Shown here one piece after another: positions 5,844 to 9,263 of a stretch of 9,263 nucleotides of DNA (positions are counted from its first letter, which is position 1; every line of letters starts with the position of its first letter). Location: the NCBI GenBank assembly GCA_037384225.1, contig JARROD010000143.1, positions 1-9,263 on the forward strand, written 5' to 3'. Source of the stretch: JARROD01 sp037384225 (lineage in GTDB: Bacteria; Pseudomonadota; Gammaproteobacteria; Pseudomonadales; Cellvibrionaceae). A program made the translations under genes and the position numbers. The notes beneath the pieces are model-generated. The model was not told where the DNA came from. It ran no database searches and saw nothing but the letters and a program-made list of their open reading frames with translations.

Positions 5844-6017
5844 GGGGATTCACCCTTTACGCCATCCCCTATGCGGCTGATATACAAACAGTTTTGGCCA
5901 AGTTGGCCGCGGCGCGCGCAGAGGCGCCCCATAAAACGTCTTCCTCGGGCCAATTCGACCATCTGAAGCCCAAGGGTGCTAAAATTCCTTTCTACACGAT
6001 TCACAGAGTATTTTGCC

Positions 6018-7754
6018 ATGCCTTCGACCGATTCGACCGCCCGATCCGCCGGTCCCCTGCCCATAGGGATCAGTGATTTCGGCAAGCTGATCCGGGGCAA
6101 TCATACCTTCATCGATAAAAGCCTGCTGATCCGGGATCTCATTCGGGACGGGGCGGAAGTCACCCTGCTTACCCGCCCCCGCCGCTTTGGGAAGACCCTG
6201 AACCTGTCCATTCTGCACCATTTTTTTGCCAACGAAGTCAGTGGCCAATCAACTGCGGGGCTGTTCGATGGGCTGGACATTAATAGAGATACCGATTGTA
6301 TGGCGCATCAGGGCCAACACCCGGTGATTTTCTTCACGTTCAAGGATATCAAGGAAGGCCGTTTCGAAGATGCCATCGCCAAGCTGGTTGACACCCTTAA
6401 GGACTTGTACCTACAGTACCCCGAACTGATGGAGTCCAATGCCCTGGCCGACGTCCAGAAAGCGGATATTCAGGCAATGTTGGAGAAAAAAACCGATTTG
6501 TCCCAGTTGGCCAGCGCCTTCAAGCGGTTGAGTCAATTTCTCTTCCTACACCACCAAAAACACGTACTGCTGTTGATCGACGAGTACGACACCCCCATTC
6601 ATGCCGCCTATGTCCACGGTTATTACGAGGAGATGATCAATCTCATGCGCGGCCTGCTCGGTGCCGGGCTAAAGGACAATCCCTACCTTTACAAAGGCGT
6701 GGTCACCGGCATACTGCGGGTCTCTCGGGAGAGCCTGTTTTCCGGTGTCAACAATCTCGAACTCTATACCGTACTCGATCGCAACTACAGCCAGTACTTC
6801 GGTTTCACTGAAGCGGAAATGAAAAAACTGCTGCGCGACTTCGATGCCGCGGCGCTGACCGCCGATATCCAATCCTGGTACAACGGCTACCAGTTCGGCG
6901 AACACGTGATTTACAACCCCTGGTCGATTATCAACTGCCTGAAACAGCGCGGCGAATTGCGGCCCTACTGGCTCAACACCAGCGACAACAGCCTGCTGAA
7001 AAGTCTGATGGCGCGGGCCGACGTCCGCTTCAAGCAGAAGATGGAGCAACTGATTCAGAATCATTCCATCGAAGCGCAGATCGATCCCAATCTCGTTTTT
7101 GGGGATTTGAACAAAAACACCATGGCGCTGTGGAGTCTGCTGCTGTTCAGCGGTTATCTCACTGCCGGTGATCCCCGTTACGACATTCAGGGCCGGGTCA
7201 CCTGCCAGCTGCGAGTGCCAAATCTGGAAGTACTGGGATTATACCAGCGGCATATCGAAGAGTGGTTCAGCGATAGCATGGGCAGAGAGGGCTATGGGGA
7301 TTTTCTGAATTGCCTGGTAACCGGCAACCTGGAAGAATTCGAAGCGCGGCTGACGGAATACCTACGGGAATCCGCCAGCGCTTTCGACGCGGAAAAGCAG
7401 CAACCGGAGAAATTCTATCACGGTCTGGTGCTGGGCTTGATCGTTGGCTTGAAAGACACCCATGTCATCCACTCCAATCGCGAGAGCGGTTTTGGCCGCT
7501 ACGATGTGGCACTGCTGCCGCGGGAGACGGCGCCGGCGGATCAGCGCCGGGGCATTCTGATGGAATTCAAGGCGGTCAAAAATACGCAACCCCTGGCAGA
7601 CGCCGCTCAAGCGGCTCTGCAACAGATTGACCAGCGGCGTTACCAGGCTGAGCTGGAACAGCATCGGCTAAGCGACATACTCAAAATCGGCCTGGCGTTT
7701 TCGGGCAAGCAGGTCGCGATGCAGTTTGCAACGCTCAGGGGAAATCAACAATGA
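6018..7754 (+). CDS. AAA-ATPase-like / PD-(D/E)XK nuclease-like protein (former DUF1703 family)
   Basis: A 578-aa two-domain protein. Residues about 14-290 are the AAA-ATPase-like domain (PF09820 type). It opens with LPIGISDFGKLIRGNHTFIDKS (14-35) and carries a family-typical P-loop LLTRPRRFGKTL (50-61), the Walker B-like HVLLLIDEYDTPIH (182-195), and a conserved SWYNGYQFG block (286-294) with YNPWSIINCL. The C-terminal part (about 465-570) is the PD-(D/E)XK domain: SGFGRYDVAL (490-499), with Asp496 and the E-x-K of LMEFKAVKN (514-522) as likely active-site residues. All catalytic motifs are present and the length is normal, so the gene appears intact. The role of this family is not established; it is often multicopy and in accessory DNA. 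The ATG at 6018 is preferred because the conserved domain starts 13 residues later; a GTG at 5976 is an alternative. The ribosome site is weak. Confidence 0.85.
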   Translation: MPSTDSTARSAGPLPIGISDFGKLIRGNHTFIDKSLLIRDLIRDGAEVTLLTRPRRFGKTLNLSILHHFFANEVSGQSTAGLFDGLDINRDTDCMAHQGQHPVIFFTFKDIKEGRFEDAIAKLVDTLKDLYLQYPELMESNALADVQKADIQAMLEKKTDLSQLASAFKRLSQFLFLHHQKHVLLLIDEYDTPIHAAYVHGYYEEMINLMRGLLGAGLKDNPYLYKGVVTGILRVSRESLFSGVNNLELYTVLDRNYSQYFGFTEAEMKKLLRDFDAAALTADIQSWYNGYQFGEHVIYNPWSIINCLKQRGELRPYWLNTSDNSLLKSLMARADVRFKQKMEQLIQNHSIEAQIDPNLVFGDLNKNTMALWSLLLFSGYLTAGDPRYDIQGRVTCQLRVPNLEVLGLYQRHIEEWFSDSMGREGYGDFLNCLVTGNLEEFEARLTEYLRESASAFDAEKQQPEKFYHGLVLGLIVGLKDTHVIHSNRESGFGRYDVALLPRETAPADQRRGILMEFKAVKNTQPLADAAQAALQQIDQRRYQAELEQHRLSDILKIGLAFSGKQVAMQFATLRGNQQ

Positions 7755-7921
7755 ATGTCCCAAACTCACTACCATAGACCGTTATCGCTTTACGTTTCGC
7801 GCAACCGAAATCATCCGCCTGCCCGTGGCTAAATTCATACGCCCCCAATAGTGAGTTCAGTTTTTGTAGGGTCGTCAGCGGCGGACTGATCGCCAACGTC
7901 GACGCATTATGAACCCGTTGC

Positions 7922-8097
7922 GTTTTAATTCCCTTTGTGCGGGGGAAATCTTCAAACGAGCACGCCGGAAGATAATAGAAAAATAATTTTAAGTCTTAAT
8001 CCCCTTTGTACGGGGAAAATCTTCAAACCAACTGTGAGGCTCTATGCTACGGATGTCACTCGTCTTAATCCCCTTTGTACGGGGAAAATCTTCAAAC
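7922..8097 (-). CRISPR. Three-repeat CRISPR array, type III-like, transcribed leftwards
   Basis: 36-bp repeats lie at 7922-7957, 7993-8028 and 8062-8097. The last two are identical and the first has four substitutions. Spacers are 35 bp (7958-7992) and 33 bp (8029-8061). On the minus strand the repeat begins GTTTGAAGATTTTCCCC, has a TCCCC/GGGGA stem with a 7-nt loop, and ends GGGGATTAAGAC. That gives an AUUAAGAC-type 8-nt crRNA handle similar to type I/III handles. The degenerate repeat at the left end is the expected trailer end, and the A/T-rich side at the right is the leader, so transcription runs leftwards. Type III is inferred from the adjacent csx16 and Card1-like genes. No cas1, cas2, cas6 or effector gene is in view. 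Confidence 0.92.
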
Positions 8098-8300
8098 CCC
8101 TCGACGCCAGAAACCTTTTAAAATCAACAACCTGCAAAGGGGGTTCCCAGTTTTTTCAAAATTCAAAAAGTTAGGGTACATGAACAGCATCTTCAACAGC
8201 CAACAATTATAAAAAACAACCAGCTCTAGATCTACAATGAATAAAAATACAACCATCATCGAACCGGAAAAACTCAAGCAACACAGAATATTCCACTATC
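8098..8300 (-). promoter_or_regulatory. Putative CRISPR leader, A/T-rich
   Basis: About 200 nt between the csx16 stop and the first (leader-end) repeat. It is clearly A/T-richer than the surrounding genes, has several A- and T-runs, and on the minus strand carries GATTTTAAAAGG shortly before the repeat. Position, composition and the intact adjacent repeat fit a leader. No gene is supported here. No clear -35/-10 pair was assigned. Confidence 0.55.
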
Positions 8301-8615
8301 TCAAAAAGCACAAAACCTACCCTCTCCAATTTTCTCGACATGAAAGGCTTCCAGCCGCGCATTCAGCGCCAGCATCTCGGTGGCAGATAATTCCTTACCG
8401 CGCAACTCGGGAGGCAGCAGAAGTACCAGGTGCATATAACGCGCACCCCGGGCACAAACCTCGGAGGCCAGGTTTACCGGTAGTGAACCGATAACCGTAT
8501 CATCCGGACCAATCATCGCGATATCCAGATGATCGATCCGCCTGTCGACAGTGATCCCTTGTTTCGCCGCCCATGCGCGAGCGCCCGCGTGGCGAGTGAC
8601 AAAGTACGTCGCCAT
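8301..8615 (-). CDS. csx16: CRISPR-associated protein Csx16 (VVA1548 family)
   Basis: A 104-aa type III CRISPR accessory protein. Family features run almost end to end: TYFVTRHAGARAWA (3-16), VDRRIDHLD (23-31), DDTVIGSLPVNLASEVCARG (38-57), ARYMHLVLLLP (58-68) and LRGKELSATEM (71-81). The length is normal and no residue block is missing, so it looks functional. Csx16 is linked in the literature to degradation of cyclic oligoadenylate second messengers (ring nuclease activity), which would switch off the type III response. GAGGGGGAG lies about 6 nt before the ATG, and the gene begins 13 nt after the end of the broken Card1-like gene, so the two form an operon. The CRISPR leader follows its stop codon directly. 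Confidence 0.85.
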   Translation of the reverse strand: MATYFVTRHAGARAWAAKQGITVDRRIDHLDIAMIGPDDTVIGSLPVNLASEVCARGARYMHLVLLLPPELRGKELSATEMLALNARLEAFHVEKIGEGRFCAF

Positions 8616-8628
8616 AAAAAGCTCCCCC

Positions 8629-9263
8629 TCAGATCGCTACCCAACACTTCAGTTTTTCTTCCATTCGCGCCGGCGCCAGGTCAGCTCCACACACCAACTC
8701 GATATTCAGCGCGCTGGCCAGTCGTTTTTCAGCCTCGTCCAATGGCCGATAGCTCACAAACATGGCCCGCGCTCCCAGCCCTCCCACCCCGGTTACGCGC
8801 CATAAAAACCACATCCAGCTCATTTTTAACACCGGCATTATCGACCAGTTTCAAATTGGTGTCCTTGTCGCGAATGGCGAGAACGTCCGACAAACGACCC
8901 ACTGTTCGGAAAACATAATGTTCCAGCCAACCACCCTTGGCAAAAGAACGATTTGTCTCACTGGTAAAATGAAGTGTATTTCCATTGACATGAATAACGC
9001 CGGCGTCTTCAAAGTTACGCAACAAACTTTCAAGATCGTGGCTGTTTTTTTGCTTGTCCGACATGGAAATATCGAGCCGCTTTTCTTTCTCGGCAGCTTG
9101 TGCAAGCCCGTTCAACTGCCCAAGCGCTTTATGGAGACTGCCAACCTGAGTAACCAGTGTTTTCAGAAGAGCAAGGCTGCGGGAATCCGGTAGCGGTGCT
9201 GGCGGTGTTTTCTCCAATTGATACCCGTAAGCGCGCAAATAATGTCGCAGGCGCAGCGCTGTC
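8629..9263 (-). pseudogene. Card1/Can2-like CARF nuclease (DUF1887), internally deleted and frameshifted
   Basis: The frame is open to the window edge at 9263, so the N-terminal CARF (cyclic oligoadenylate-sensing) domain lies outside. The first segment, down to about 8790, reads as the family linker and the start of its PD-(D/E)XK nuclease domain: DLESLLRNFEDAGVIHVNG, GGWLEHYVFRTVGRL and NELDVVFMARNR. In intact members this is followed by a strand with E-C-K-T and a helix. Here the text jumps directly to GVGGLGARAMFVSYRPLDEA in another frame (to the TGA at 8629), which matches the normal C-terminus ending in a KLKCWV-like helix. About 35-40 residues including the catalytic ExK are therefore missing, with a junction near 8782-8796. 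Read without the shift, translation would run on as an unrelated tail to about 8729. The gene is expected to lack DNA/RNA cleavage. Confidence 0.8.

Noticed and set aside
5954..5985. TTCGAC / TAAAAT as a promoter for the AAA-ATPase gene
   Set aside because: The spacer is about 20 nt and the -35 match is poor, so it was not annotated.
5610..6076. Plus-strand frames running out of the pseudopilin gene toward the ATPase gene
   Set aside because: They cross a repeat copy and lack a start signal; no protein family is recognisable.
7935..8174. Protein with a repeated LNPLCTGKIFKP motif
   Set aside because: The repeated peptide is the plus-strand translation of the CRISPR repeats, not a gene.
8092..8277. 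Minus-strand 61-aa frame in the CRISPR leader
   Set aside because: The hydrophobic translation comes from A/T-rich leader DNA, it runs into the repeat, and no ribosome site is convincing.
8629..8838. Stand-alone 69-aa gene starting MPVLKMSW
   Set aside because: Its first 16 residues are the out-of-frame reading of the upstream nuclease segment; the rest is the C-terminus of the Card1-like gene, so it was merged into the pseudogene.

Overview
The window looks like chromosomal DNA of a flagellated, probably aquatic gammaproteobacterium. Evidence for this is a Pseudomonas-type flgA-flgM-flgN-ycgR(flgZ) cluster with a textbook sigma-28 promoter, an arsenosugar-biosynthesis cluster, and a type IV pilin-like gene. 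Much of the sequence is moderately GC-rich. The exception is the stretch between the CRISPR array and csx16, which is visibly A/T-rich. No rRNA or tRNA gene was seen.

Left part (1-1926, + strand): the 3' end of arsS (radical SAM arsenosugar enzyme) runs into two rSAM-associated transferases, TIGR04283 type then TIGR04282 type. The genes are 2 nt apart and then overlap by 8 nt, so this is a tight operon. The first transferase starts inside a 21-nt tandem repeat that encodes its odd Thr/Ser/Gly-rich N-terminus. A convergent gap with a hairpin (about 1927-2027) separates this operon from the flagellar genes.

Middle (2028-4626, - strand): reading leftwards, flgA, flgM, flgN and ycgR. These encode the P-ring chaperone, the anti-sigma-28 factor, the hook-filament junction chaperone and a c-di-GMP flagellar brake. 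A FliA promoter lies between flgA and flgM, so flgM-flgN-ycgR can be boosted late in flagellar assembly.

Repeat-rich middle (4627-6017): two long inverted-repeat elements fill the gap upstream of flgA. Element A (about 4671-4859) has 30-bp perfect arms. Element B (4910-5077) is a 168-bp near-palindrome. They are followed by a solitary GspH/FimT pseudopilin gene, whose Shine-Dalgarno sequence sits in the loop of a perfect 7-bp hairpin matching the CsrA/RsmE binding consensus. A further copy of an element A arm lies just after that gene, and a 17-nt scrap of it lies between flgM and flgN.

Right part (6018-9263): a 578-aa AAA-ATPase-like/PD-(D/E)XK protein (the former DUF1703 family), then the tail of a type III CRISPR locus read leftwards. 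This tail holds a Card1/Can2-like CARF nuclease gene with an internal deletion and frameshift that removed its ExK nuclease motif, an intact csx16, an A/T-rich putative leader, and a minimal array of three 36-bp repeats and two spacers. No cas effector or adaptation gene lies in the window; they may lie beyond position 9263. The most unusual items are the disarmed Card1 next to an intact csx16, the RsmA-like hairpin on the pseudopilin gene, and the two inverted-repeat families.
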